From NCBI GenBank assembly GCA_030248135.1, contig JASANC010002613.1, forward strand, positions 19,143 through 83,142: a stretch of 64,000 nt of DNA. Reading direction: 5' to 3'. The translations under genes and the position numbers were made by a program. The stretch is from Theristus sp. LFF4_11 (taxonomy: Eukaryota; Nematoda; Chromadorea; Monhysterida; Xyalidae). Under the pieces are notes generated by a model. That model was given only the letters and a program-made list of their open reading frames with translations. It was not told the DNA's origin and did no database searches. Numbering within the stretch: the stretch's first letter is position 1; each line of letters starts with the position of its first letter. Shown here one piece after another: positions 10,033-21,188 of this stretch.

Positions 10033-13000
10033 ATGTTTTAAGAGGCTGTCCGCGACTCAGACGACCCTAATGCCTGTTAGCCGCGGCCAGCCAATTTTTC
10101 GACTTTCAGTTTTCGACATTCTGATAGGGGGAATAGTTGGATATACGCAAGAAACTCTCCCAAAAAAATTTTCAGCCCCTAAGACACACTGTGGCGAGCT
10201 GTGGGGCCTTGAAACCGAAGCCAGGTCAAGCAAAACACGATTTTTGCTGTTTTTGCACAAAAATGGCCGTAACTCTGCACTCCTTTGGCCTTATATCTTC
10301 ATCCGGGTATCAAACGAAAGCGCAGAATTTGCGCTAACAGCTCAAAACCCAGAAAAAAATTGGTTAAAAATTACTCTTTTTAAGGGCAAAAAAGTGCAAA
10401 ATTTGGGTACTCCAAAAACGGTCAAAAATGCAGTTTTTTGCCAAAAAATGACCATAAATTTCAAAATGCAAGTGTGTGAACTACAGGTCGTTATAGTCTC
10501 CTTCCATGCGCATTTCACCCATGCAATCGATTTTTTCAAACCACGGGCGCTCATTCATTTTGACGGGTCCAAAGTTTGGTACCCAAAATACTCGATTTTT
10601 ATGAAATTGCTCTTTTTAATCTGAAAGTTTGTACTTAGGGGTTATTTTTAACGCAGAATACGATGCTGACATTTAAAAATTTGAAAAATGCCTATTTGCC
10701 CCTAAAAACAAGGTTCCAACCCTTAAAAACCCCTTTTTATGGGCAGAATTGATCCTTGGTGACTCGGACTATAAAAATAAGGTAAAAAGTCTGTAAATTG
10801 AGCCAAAAAGTGTAGAAAAGTCTGCTAAAGAATGATGAGCAATATTCAAAAAACAAATTAGAAATTTTTATTGAGCAGCAAATTTCCAAACTGGACAAAA
10901 ATACCCAAAATACCAAATTTATGGTAAGTTTCCCTCAGGATGCGACCCAGTTGGAGGAACGTTTCTCCGTTGTTGTTGAAAATAGTCACGGACATGCAAT
11001 AAAGTCTGATAAACATTATTTCGCTTTTGTTAAAAAACTAATTTAGGAAGATACTACCCTCAAAATGCCTGAAATATAGATTTTTCGTTCAAATTTGTAT
11101 TTGCTTTGGGTTCCGAAAGGAAAAGGAAACTAGAGTTTGTGTGTGACATTTTGTTATTGGGGTTATTTTTGACGCAGAACACGATGCTGACATTTAAAAA
11201 GTTGAAAAATGCCTATTTGCACTTAAAAACAAGGTTCCAACCCTTAACAACCCCTTTTATTTGGGCAGAATTGATCCTTGGTGACTCGGACTATAAAAAT
11301 AAAGTAAAAAGTCTGTAAATTGAACCAAAAACTGTAGAAAAGTCTGCTAAAGAATGATGAGCGATATTCAAAAAACAAATTAGAAATTTTTATTGAGTAG
11401 CAAATTTCCAAACTGGACAAAAATACCCAAAATACCAAACTTAGGGTAAGTTTCCCTCAGGATGCGACCCCGTTGAAGGAAAGTTTCTTTTGTAGTGTAG
11501 ATTTGTATTTGTGTGTGAGTGTATAAAATTCGTATAGTACGTGAATGTAAACACACAAAGACACTGATTAAAAATGTGGAAAAAATAAAATTAAAAATGA
11601 TTTAAAACATAATTTAGTTGAAAAAACCTATAATCTTAAAATCCTAATTAAACCTGGCAGGTTTCGGCGCTTTAATTCAAGACCTGACTTGATGCAATAT
11701 GCAACTCAACTTGCAACCATGCAATATGCAATGCAACTCAACGCAAAGTTCGCTGTTTGCGGTTTCGCCAGGTAGACGCATACCGCGGTGCCCCCTGGCT
11801 CGTCAGTGCGACGGACACCAGGCAGAACTGCCGAAGGTGTTTTTCCACAGACAGATCTTATAGTCTGGGCAAAACATTAGCGAACCTAGATAGTAAAATC
11901 TCACAAAAACAACCATCCCGGGCAATAAAGCCACAAGGGACCTGGTGTTTTGCGAGTGTATACAATACGTGAAGTTCGCTGTTTGCGGTTTCGCCAGGTA
12001 GACGCATACCGCGGTACCCCCTGGCTCGTCAGTGCGACGGACACCAGGCAGAACTGCCGAAGGTGTTTTACCACAGACAGAACTCATAGTTTGGGCAAAA
12101 CATCAGCGACCCTAGATAGTAAAATTGGTTTTGGAATATTGTTCATTATTCTTTAGCAGACTTTTCTACACTTTTTGGCTCAATTTATAGACTTTTTACC
12201 TTATTTTTATAGTCAGAGTCACCAAGGATCAATTCCAAATAAAAGGGGTTGTTAAGGGTTGGAACCTCGTTTTTAAAGGCAAACAGGAATTTTAAAATTT
12301 TAAATGTCAGCATCGTGTTCAGAGTCAAAAATAACCCCAATAACAAAATGTCACACACAAACTCTAGTTTCCTTTTCCTTTCGGAACCCAAAACAAATAC
12401 AAATTTGAACGAAAAATCTATATTTCAGGCATTTTGAGGGTAGTATCTTGCTAAATTAGTTTTTTAACAAAAGCGAAATGATGTTTATCAGACTTTATTG
12501 CATGTCCGTGTCTATTTTCAACAACAACGGAGAAACGTTCCTTCAACTGGGTCGCATCCTGAGGGAAACTTACCATAAATTTGGTATTTTGGGTATTTTT
12601 GTCCAGTTTGGGAATTTGCTGCTCAATAAAAATTTCTAATTTGTTTTTTGAATATTGCTCATCGTTCTTTAGCAAACTTTTCTACACTTTTTGGCTCAAT
12701 TTACAGACTTTTTACCTTATTTTTATAGTCCGAGTCACCAAGGATCAATTCTGCCCATAAAAAGGGGTTTTTAAGGGTGGGAACCTTGTTTTTAAGGGCA
12801 AATAGGCATTTTTAAATGTCAGCATCGTATTCTGCGTCAAAAATAACCCCTAAGTACAAACTTTCAGATTAAAAAGAGCAATTTCATAAAAATCGAGTAT
12901 TTTGGGTACCAAACTTTGGACCCGTCAAAATGAATGAGCGCCCGTGGTTTGAAAAAATCGAATGCATGGGTGAAATGCGCATGGACGGGGACTATAACGA

Positions 13001-13437
13001 CCTGTAGTTCACACACCTGCATTTTAAAATTTATGGTTATTTTTTCGCAAAAAACTGCATTTGTGACCGTTTTTGGAGTACCCAAAATTTGCACTTTTTT
13101 GCCCCTAAAAAAGTAATTTGAAACCAAAATTTTTTTCTGAATTTTGAGCTGTTAGCGCAAATTTTGCGCTTTCGTTTGATACCCGGATGAAGATATAAGG
13201 CCAAAGGAGTGCAGAGTTACGGCCATTTTTGTGCAAAAACAGCAAAAATCGTGTTTTGCTTGACCTGGCTTCGGTTTCAAGGCCCCACAGCTCGCCACAA
13301 TGGGTCTTAGGGGCTGAAAATTTTTTTGGGAGAGTTTCTTGCGTATATCCAACTATTCCCCCTATCAGAATGTCGAAAACTGAAAGTCGAAAAATTGGCT
13401 GGCCGGACTTGGGCTGTCTGAGTCGCGGACAGCATCT
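10033..13437. mobile_element. 3.4-kb element with kilobase-long inverted repeats
   Basis: The left arm (about 10033-11470) and right arm (about 12150-13437) are near-identical in opposite orientation, both ending at the motif GCTGTCCGCGACTCAGAC. The left arm has an internal direct duplication: 10640-10960 is repeated at 11150-11470. The frames inside look like low-grade chance ORFs, and no transposase motif was recognised. The middle holds two units of a separate GC-rich repeat (11748-12125). It is probably a non-autonomous foldback-type element. Confidence 0.8.
11748..12125. repeat. GTTCGCTG-bounded repeat, one full and one partial unit
   Basis: Units begin GTTCGCTGTTTGCGGTTTCG and contain a GC-rich stretch ending near TAGCGAAC, then an AT-richer spacer. 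The first unit spans 11748-11973 and the second starts at 11974. A complete copy in reverse orientation lies at 52138-52367. Fragments lie at 35440-35600 and 41575-41615. Confidence 0.75.
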
Positions 13438-13543
13438 TAAGGTTGTGAAGGGTCGTCCTTTGGTGTAATGGATCACTTGAACCTCCAACGCCCCGAATCC
13501 CCCGGCCTCGAACGCGAATGTGGGTATCCAAGCGCTCGGAAGA

Positions 13544-13960
13544 TGCTCCTGCGTTTGGTTTCAGAAAGCACGCGATTTATTATGAGTTGTTCGGTTGATG
13601 CGTTGATGATGTCGCGTGGTTGTGTTTCTCACCAATTTCCAACTTTCTCTCAACTGTTCTCTTTCACCCACTTCGTTAGCCAACTCTCGACTGAAGAATA
13701 GCAATACAACTACCAACCGACACAAAAGAAAAGATAGGAACAGTTAGGGTGTAGTAGTTATCGAAACTAGTAGAGTGGCCCCGAACACAAGCAAAACAAT
13801 GCCTTTATAAACGGCAACAACCAATACAAAAAGAGTAGGCGACTTGATGCCAAGAAAGTAGCTTAGCTGTTCACATCCACACACTATGCACCGTTCATTT
13901 GCAACGCAGTCCACAGTGACTCAAGGAATCGGGCAGCTTAAAGGGTACATTACAGTTTTG
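13544..13960. repeat. Inverted partner of 5985-6392
   Basis: This matches the repeat inside intron 3 of the cysteine-rich gene in reverse orientation. The following 13961-14305 is AT-rich and holds nothing I recognise. Confidence 0.7.
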
Positions 13961-15178
13961 TCTCACCAGATTAAGGTTAGCTCCAACCCAACCTCCGCAC
14001 TGTGCTTCCGAAATTCAACAGTCTAACTCGATAACTGATTGGTTGGTGATCTGAATTGCAGGTGTTGTAAAAACGCGCCCTCTATGAGCTGTGTGTAACC
14101 AATTCATTGCTCAGCCGACTCCAAAAAAAATTCCGTTCTCTCGACAAAAATTACCGCTGTACTAATGTGGTTTCATATTGACCATTTACAAGCGCACAAG
14201 CAGGCAGCCGAAAACAAATGACTGATGATAAAATCCGGTGTTTTTTGGCGAGATGGTTTTTTTTAATTTTGAGGAAAAAATACACGTATAACAAAATACG
14301 AAATGTACAGTGGCGAGCAAAAGCGTTGGAACGCTTGCGCGCGTGTGGCGTGTGTTGCATCAGCCGTACAAATGCTGAATGCCATGCTAATTTTCTTCGT
14401 TTTTATGACTACTGAATGTATCTAATATACTAACCGCAGGGTTTTTTTTCACTGAAGCATGCCGACAAATATCTACAATACAAATACCAAATACCAAATA
14501 CCAAAACACACCTGCAGTGCATCTGACTAGCAGTAAAACTGATTCAAAATCACTTTGCAAGAAAATAAAGCAGAATAAACAACACAACCCGACTAGAATC
14601 CAAAACATGAACACAATACATGTCTGTAAGATAATTCAAACACAATGTCGCTGTGCTGTTGACGCTTTTGGACAATCAAGGAGCGCAGTTTCAAAGGGAG
14701 ACGGTCACTGGGCATTTTCGCTTTGAACTGATCTGAAATCGCTCGCACTAACAACTGTCTATAGATATAAAAAAAGTCACTACACTACAGAGTGAGCCAA
14801 AAAAAGGTTCCAATTCTAAAATGCTCTCACTCGTTTGTGCTAAGGTGTTTCGAGCTGAACATTGGAACACTGTTAGAAAACATTTGGAGGTTTTTCTGAC
14901 CAAATTTTTGTTACCGTACGTTGCCCCTATCACTCAAAACAGCAGAATATCTGAAAAACATGAAAAATCGACAAATGTGGTGAAATGCAGAGGGTTGATT
15001 TAGCTGTAACAAAGGGACCTCGTGTTTTAAAATTTGGAACACTTGTTAGAACACTTTGGAAGTTTTTTGTGATCAAAATTTTTTTTGGCTTACACGTAAG
15101 TTCATTTTTACAGTGTAATTTTCAAAAAATAGCAATTTTTGACAAAAAAACACTGTTCATCCATAATCTCACTGTTTA

Positions 15179-15331
15179 TCATTGCTCATAAACGATCTTC
15201 CGAACTGATGTATCGTCACGCGGTGTCAAATTGAATCTTTTACGAAACTGCCGAACCACTGTGGAAAAGTTATTCGCATGGTCCCACCAATTGGCAGACC
15301 AGACTCGCTGCTCTGCCGTCCACTTAACCAT
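15179..15331 (-). pseudogene. Transposase N-terminal helix-turn-helix remnant
   Basis: A 50-codon frame starts at ATG 15331 with MVKWTAEQR, then an aromatic-rich helix, then VVRQFRKRFN and a final DTSVRKIV. This is the pattern of the N-terminal DNA-binding segment of mariner-like transposases (F/W-x-x-E-Q-R, then R-x-F-x-x-R-F, then a T-I/V-R-x-I/V core). The frame stops right after and no DDE/D catalytic region follows, so it is a broken remnant that fits the surrounding Tc1/mariner-type repeats. Confidence 0.6.
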
Positions 15332-15399
15332 GATGGCAGCAAAGATTGAAAATGGAAGTGCATCTCTCACTGCGGAAAAACAACCAGTCTGCTATTTAG

Positions 15400-16503
15400 G
15401 TGCGGGGTCAACTCCGGCCCACGCATTTCCGGCCCATACATTAGCGTCCCGACATTTCCGGCCCACCCATTACCGGCCCACCCATTACCGTCCCACCCAT
15501 TACCGGCCCGACATTTCCGGGCCCACTCATTTCCGGCCCACTCATTTCCGGCCCGCCCATTACCGGCCCAGCCCAATAATCAGTTCTTCCTTCGCTGTAT
15601 TTTGCCACGGACAACGAAAATGAACTGAAACCGCACTCTAAACTGTACTCCCTGCTCACCGACATGCTTTTAACAAAAATATTTAAATTTTTTATTTTGG
15701 TTTTAGTTTTCATTTCGCTCCGATTTGTTCATGACATTGGAAAAAATGTTTCAGTTTGAATTTCGTCGATGAATCAGTTGATGTGTTTTTATTTATTGCT
15801 TTGTTCCGATTGATTTTGCACTTTCAATTTTAATAACAACACGACATGGGTCGACAAAAATAAGATCTTTCGAACCGCACTGACGCACTGACTTCGAATT
15901 TCGCATTGAACACACACAGAGCCAAATTCAATCATTTTAATCCTTAAAATTAGCAAAAACTTATGAAAATTGACCCTCTAACCAAATTTAGACATGTGGA
16001 TCAGTTGATCCACAACCAGGTCGTGTTTCCTAATCCTTATCATTCCTAATCCTAAACCTAATCCTAATCCTAAGCCAAGCCTTTTTGATGAGGTGAAAAT
16101 GATCAATTTAGTTTTTGCATTTTTTCTTTCCTGTGTTATAGGGCAGGGGCACCGCTACAGCACATGCACGTCTTTTAATAATGATGCATCACGAAAAAAT
16201 CCGATTGAAAAAAAGAATTAAAAAATCGAACCCTAGTTCAAAGTGTAACCGCCTGATCAATGTGAGTTTGCTATGAAATATAGCAGTGGGTGGCAGTTGA
16301 AGTCACTGGAAGCGAATTATTGGGCTGGGCCGGTAATGGGTGGGTCGGAAATGAGTGGGCCGGAAATGCGTGGGACGCAAATGAACGGGGCCGGTAATGG
16401 GTGGGCCGGAAATGAGTGGGCCGGAAATGAGTGGACCGGAAATGTTGGGCCGGAAATACGTGGGCCGGAAATAACGGGACGCAAATGAACGCACGCCGGT
16501 AAA
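15400..16503. mobile_element. Foldback element with terminal arrays of GGCCC..TTTCC subrepeats
   Basis: Both ends carry about 170-190 bp of short subrepeats around CCGGCCCACTCATTTCC, in opposite orientation (15402-15572 and 16314-16503). The interior includes a CCTAATCCTAA-like stretch and AGGCTTGGCTTAGGATTAGG (in complement), which is also present inside the element at 61873-62413. The two therefore belong to one family. Confidence 0.75.
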
Positions 16504-17099
16504 AATATCAGAGTGGCAAATTTTGTGTATAAAGAAAGGAAAAAAAACAATTTGGATTTGAAAAGATAAATTCGCATCTGTTCTGAGCAGAACCGCTTAC
16601 GCACACTCAGACTTGAAGTGAAACATTGGAGTGATCAAAAACTGTTCAAATGCAACTCAGCATTCGACATTTCTAAGCTGCTTTAAACTCATATTGCTTT
16701 TTTTCATCTTTTCATGTTGTGAACATTCGGGCTGTCACCAACGTTCATTCTTTTGATCTTTGTTACAGTTAAATCAACCCTCTGCATTTTACAACATTTG
16801 TCGATTTTTCATGTTTTTCAGATATTCTGCTGTAGTGAGTGATAGGGGCAACATACCATAACAAAAATTTGGTCAGAAAAACCTCCAAATGTTTTCTAAC
16901 AGTGTTCCAATTTTCAGCTCGAAACAACTCAGTACAAGCCAGTGAGAGCATTTTAGAATTGGAACCTTTTTTTGGCTCACCCTGTACATGAAAAAAATAG
17001 CATGGGATTCTTATAATAGCGTTTGTACGGCTGATGAACAGACACGCAATACACAGCACACGCGCGCGCAGCGTTCCAACACTTTTGCTCGCCACTGTA

Positions 17100-17574
17100 C
17101 ACCATAGTATGTTTGTTTAAACCTGTCACTTTTGTAGAATGCAAAGCATGCAAACTCACAGCGCTCATAACATTTGCTTTAAAAACCAATTCACATGTAA
17201 GTCTAACTTTTTTGTTCAAAAAATAAAAAAGGGCGGTGGCGACGCAGCCGCAAGCCCCTATTACCAGATCCATGGGTAAGAGTTATGGGCAATACTTCAT
17301 CCGCGCCAACCACACACCAGCGAAACACGGGGGACGCACAGGTTACACCTGCTCCGGCAACCCCAAAGCCGGACTCGGCCACGCCCCCCGGTTTAGCCGG
17401 CGGTCTGGCTTCGCTGCCCCCGCGCTGTTGTCACTCGTTGTTTCTTTAAACAGCCACAAGACACACAATTGAACGTTATTTTTCAGGCGGAAAGGTTGTG
17501 TCGAAAACATAGAACCGCAACAACAAACCAATAATCAGATCAACAAAACACCAAAAAAACTTTCAACCAACAAG
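17100..17574. other. Upstream region of the LDRFamide-type gene, with a GC-rich repeat fragment
   Basis: 17335-17425 is GC-rich and resembles part of the element at 40320-40535 (shared AAAGCCGGACT and GGCTTCGCTGC blocks). 17129-17160 resembles another dispersed motif (CCTGTCACTTTTG then AGAATGC). No TATA box near the start codon convinced me. Confidence 0.4.
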
Positions 17575-19866
17575 ATGTCACCGCCACTGACTAAACTGAC
17601 GTGCGTGCTCGTGCTACTGGCCGCCATGTGCGATGTGCCGTGCGCTTTTTACGTGCAGACTCTGGACGGCACCAGGGAGCAAATGCCATTCCGCATGTGG
17701 ACTCACAAACGGTCGGCAGAAGACGACGTCAGTCGCCCGATGATGCGATGGTTCAAGGTAGAGTGTGTTTGTGTAGACCTATCAGTTTTTTAATTCGCAG
17801 AAAACAGAACGAAATGTATCGGATTTGATTGATACCGTATTACCCCCATTAAACCCCCCCCACCATTAATCCCCCCCCACCAATAAACCCCCACCCCCCC
17901 GACCAGTTTCCGAATAATCCCCGCCCCCCACAAATAATCCCCCATGGGGGATTATTGGAGACCTGTTTGAAACACATACCCAGCGAATTCAGTGGCTGGT
18001 TGCAGTGAAAATGATGAAATTGTGCTACCAAGGGCCCCAAATGGGTGAGTTAATAGTAATTTCATTACAAAAGGCTGTTATAAAAGGAAATTGCTATGTA
18101 GAGTAAAAGTTTCTGCGACTTTCTTGCCTGCCATGCAATGTATTTTTGCCATTTTTCAATAAACTCCCACCCCTAGAATTTTTTTGTAAATAAACCCCCC
18201 CACCAATAATCCCCCCCACCAATAAACCCCCACCCCTAAAAGTCACTGACGTATTAATCCCCCATGGGGGTTTATTGGGGGTAATACGGTATCATCACAT
18301 GCACCGCATTTTGTGACTAAATATGTATGGTTTCTTTGCAACACGGATTCGTTTTTTTCCTTACGCTAGCTCTCTGTAGTCCTGCAGAAAAACTGCAGGT
18401 TTAAATGAACACACTGTATATAATCGATTGATCGGAATACTCGCTGTCATTTGTCATCGCGACCGCTTCCAGCGGCTTGTATCTCATAACATCAACATGG
18501 TCGCTAAAGTGGTAACCAAAGTGGTCACTGAATGTGACACAAACGTGCTCACTGAATGTGACACAAAAGTGGTCACTGAATGTGACACAAACGTGCTCAC
18601 TGAATGTGACACAAAAGTGGTCACTGAATGTGACACAAACGTGGTCACTGAATGTGACACAAAAGTGGTCACTGAATGTGACACAAACGTGGTCACTGAA
18701 TGTGACACAAACGTGGTCACTGAATGTGACACAAACGTGCTCACTGAATGTGACACAAACGTGCTCACTGAATGTGACACAAACGTGCTCACTGAATGTG
18801 ACACAAACGTGGTCACTGAATGTGACACAAAAGTGGTCACTGAATGTGACACAAACGTGGTCACTGAATGTGACACAAACGTGGTCACTGAATGTGACAC
18901 AAACGTGCTCACTGAATGTGACACAAAAGTGGTCACTGAATGTGACACAAACGTGCTCACTGAATGTGACACAAAAGTGGTCACTGAATGTGACACAAAC
19001 GTGGTCACTGAATGTGACACAAAAGTGGTCACTGAATGTGACACAAACGTGGTCACTGAATGTGACATCCACCGTCAATCGACAGGCGAAACAAAATCGT
19101 GACTCACTGGGTGTTGACACAAACGTGCTCACTGAATGTGACACAAACGTGCTCACTGAATGTGACACAAAAGTGGTCACTGAATGTGACACAAACGTGG
19201 TCACTGAATGTGACACAAAAGTGGTCACTGAATGTGACACAAACGTGGTCACTGAATGTGACACAAACGTGGTCACTGAATGTGACACAAACGTGCTCAC
19301 TGAATGTGACACAAAAGTGGTCACTGAATGTGACACAAACGTGCTCACTGAATGTGACACAAAAGTGGTCACTGAATGTGACACAAACGTGGTCACTGAA
19401 TGTGACACAAACGTGCTCACCACTCATCTCACCACAGTAAGTGGTTACTAAAACGATTATCCACCCAATCGACAGGCGAAACAAAATCGTGACTATGGGT
19501 GTTGTAACAAGTCTAAGTTTATAAAAAGAAGTCTTGCTGACGTATCGTTGAATGTACAGATGCATGTAAATTAAAACTCGTGTTCTGAAGCCAAGCAATT
19601 AGCTTTGCTGGTACAGTGTAATCGTTTAAACCGGTAACTTTTCCGCAGAATACAGAGCACACGATCAACATCGAATTGCAGTAAGAAGAACGAAACGTGT
19701 TGGTATAGTTGGAACTCAAAACCCCATAAACAGCGGTTTTTTAATTTTTTTCTAGCGCGAGCAACTCGACGGCATTCTCGATCGATTCGGCAAGCGGTCG
19801 GAGCAGATCAACGATGAGAAACGCACACATGAAGACCTCGAGAAAGTGCTCGATCGTTTTGGCTGA
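17575..19866 (+). CDS. Neuropeptide precursor, two exons, 97 aa (LDRFamide-type peptides)
   Basis: Exon 1 is 17575-17757 and exon 2 is 19756-19866, joined in phase 0 (AAG|GTAGAG donor, TTTTTTTCTAG acceptor). Residues 1-24 are a signal peptide with a VLVLLAAM core. Dibasic KR sites at 45-46, 61-62, 74-75 and 83-84 divide the rest. EQLDGILDRF (63-72) is followed by GKR, and THEDLEKVLDRF (85-96) is followed by a terminal G, so both would be C-terminally amidated DRFamides. SAEDDVSRPMMRWF (47-60) is followed by KR without Gly and would have a free acid end. I know no family that ends in exactly LDRFamide, so this is probably a new or lineage-specific peptide family of RFamide type. The intron carries a MITE and a 24-bp minisatellite. 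The K|R cleavage site is split by the intron. Confidence 0.75.
17833..18291. mobile_element. C-rich MITE, 459 bp, copy 2
   Basis: Same termini (TACCGTATTACCCCC) and same core as 4967-5435. It lies in the intron of the LDRFamide-type precursor gene. Confidence 0.85.
18516..19422. repeat. 24-bp minisatellite, about 36 units in two blocks
   Basis: Each unit contains GTCACTGAATGTGAC, itself a small hairpin (stem GTCAC/GTGAC). Units differ only at two positions, giving three kinds: AACGTGCTC (a), AAAGTGGTC (b) and AACGTGGTC (c). After a first b unit, block 1 (18516-19068) reads a b a b c b c c a a a c b c c a b a b c b c. Block 2 (about 19118-19422) reads a a b c b c c a b a b c a. The blocks are separated by a segment whose motif TCAATCGACAGGCGAAACAA recurs after block 2 with one mismatch. 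The unit is a multiple of 3 without stops, so several frames on both strands stay open. It lies in the intron of the LDRFamide-type gene and I do not call it coding. Confidence 0.9.
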
Positions 19867-20902
19867 TCACTGTTTTCGGCACTACTCATGATAACGTTTT
19901 TTTAATGGAACCAATCAGTAGAAATCTGCAAGCTGGAGTTTAACACAAACTGTGTGATATTGTAAAGCGAAGCTGGGAAGAACACTAAAACGTTGTTGCC
20001 CAGAGCCCAGACATGTTTATTTCCGAAAATGTTGTAGAAACGGAAATCCACTGATTCCACCACCCACACTACAGCATGTATTTTTAACGACCAAATGGGG
20101 ATGGTTGTATCTTCAGTGTATTTGCTGTTGTTGCTAATGCACGAAGCATCTTCACATGTTTGGTTCCTGATTTTTTGCGAGTTGTCGTTGAGCTAGAGTG
20201 GTTCCATTCGAAGTCAAACACTTTAAAAAATACTTTTGGCTTCACCATGAACCTTCGTTTTTTGAATCAGTTTAATTGGCATAGCGAAATATTGTGCACT
20301 ATATTTTGGAGGTTTCACAAAAAACAGCACATATTTCTTCCCGTCTGAAGATTTGTTGTTGTGGTTTTTTATGTACAGCCATCAGTGTCTTACTGAAGAT
20401 GATCGGATAAAAAAGAACAGATGTTGCTTGAACGAACCGTTTTTCTGTTTGCATTCTTCGATATTTTTTTAAGCCACATATACCAAGTCAGCTAAGTGAA
20501 GACATTTCTTTCACAATAGTAAAAACACACCGCAAAAATACCGACGTTTTAGCAAAAAAATTCTTTAGTACATGTAAATATTATTTTTTTACCGCAAAAA
20601 ATGAATGTGAAATTTGGTGCAGGGTACATAATGTAACAACTAGTGCCAAAACTCAAGTAGATGTTAAAAAACTTCAGAATCAAAATAAAAGTTGGATGTG
20701 GGGTCCTGAAATGGGCAGTTCCGGTAGACCGCACTGAGCACTGAGGGTTTTTCGCTTTTATCAGTTTGCGTCGCCGGAGTAGACAATTTTAATCTAATTT
20801 TTTCAAACAGTAAAACAACAAACGCTTAGCATTGCTGTTCCCAGCTATAGGTGGAAAATCAGTTAAATTGAAGTAGACTTTGCAATAGCAGCACCAGAAA
20901 TA
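19867..20902. other. 3' flank of the LDRFamide-type gene, intergenic
   Basis: AT-rich, without splice-bounded frames. AATAAA-type sequence near 20683 could be a poly(A) signal, but this is weak. Nothing else recognised. Confidence 0.4.
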
Positions 20903-21188
20903 CATACAGAATGGCAGAGTAAGCAAGGCAGCTTTTTTCAGGGTGCAAGAAGCGCGCGAATTTTCAATTAAAGAAAAAGACGTTCAAAGAAATCCAATTG
21001 TGTGTCAAATTTGACGTGTTTTTTTACACCAATTGATTCTTCGTGCTATTCTGTTCATTCTTTTTCCGTTGCACACACGATTGGGAAAATATCTTGGCAT
21101 TCGTGAAAAAAATAACTCCTAGTCTGCGACTGATCCCGCCTTTAATGGAAAATACAAGGACTGCCTATTTATTCGGTCATGCTGTATA
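20903..21188. mobile_element. MITE with CGGTATGGCCGA-type ends, copy 1
   Basis: About 285 bp with imperfect inverted ends (ATGGCxGAxTAAxCATGGCAG against CTGCCTATTTATTCGGTCAT). Conserved internal marks are AGGAGCGCGCGAA-like and GTGCTATTCTGTTCATTC. Copies lie at 22723-22980 and 39451-39713; 33078-33180 is a partial copy. Confidence 0.75.

Larger units (their letters stand above)
14786..16986. mobile_element. Tc1/mariner-type element (inner), about 240-bp inverted repeats
   Basis: The left end reads TACAGAGTGAGCCAAAAAAA, and the right end is its inverted counterpart with TACAGGGTGAGCC. The inverted repeats run for about 240 bp (14786-15010 versus 16765-16986). It contains a transposase remnant (15179-15331) and was itself invaded by a foldback element (15400-16503). 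Confidence 0.75.
14306..17099. mobile_element. Tc1/mariner-type element (outer), TA-flanked
   Basis: The ends are inverted repeats starting TACAGTGGCGAGCAAAAG, the style typical of Tc1/mariner termini with a TA target site. Matching terminal sequence extends about 100 bp on each side. A second element (14786-16986) is nested inside, and the left arm carries about 350 bp of extra sequence. Confidence 0.75.

Noticed and set aside
9962..10624. A 220-codon frame at the left edge of the inverted-repeat element
   Set aside because: It lies in a repeat arm, has no recognisable motif and no ATG-led coding bias, and the matching arm on the other side is broken at different points.
16025..16080. Interstitial telomere-like CCTAA repeats
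   Set aside because: Only a few degenerate CCTAATCCTAA units, inside a foldback element and shared with its relative at 62190-62210; it is better explained as element sequence.
18401..19451. Very long open frames (up to 340 codons) on both strands in the 24-bp array
   Set aside because: They arise because the 24-bp unit is a multiple of 3 and lacks stops. The array lies in the intron of a gene with clear splice sites, and the two strands read equally open.
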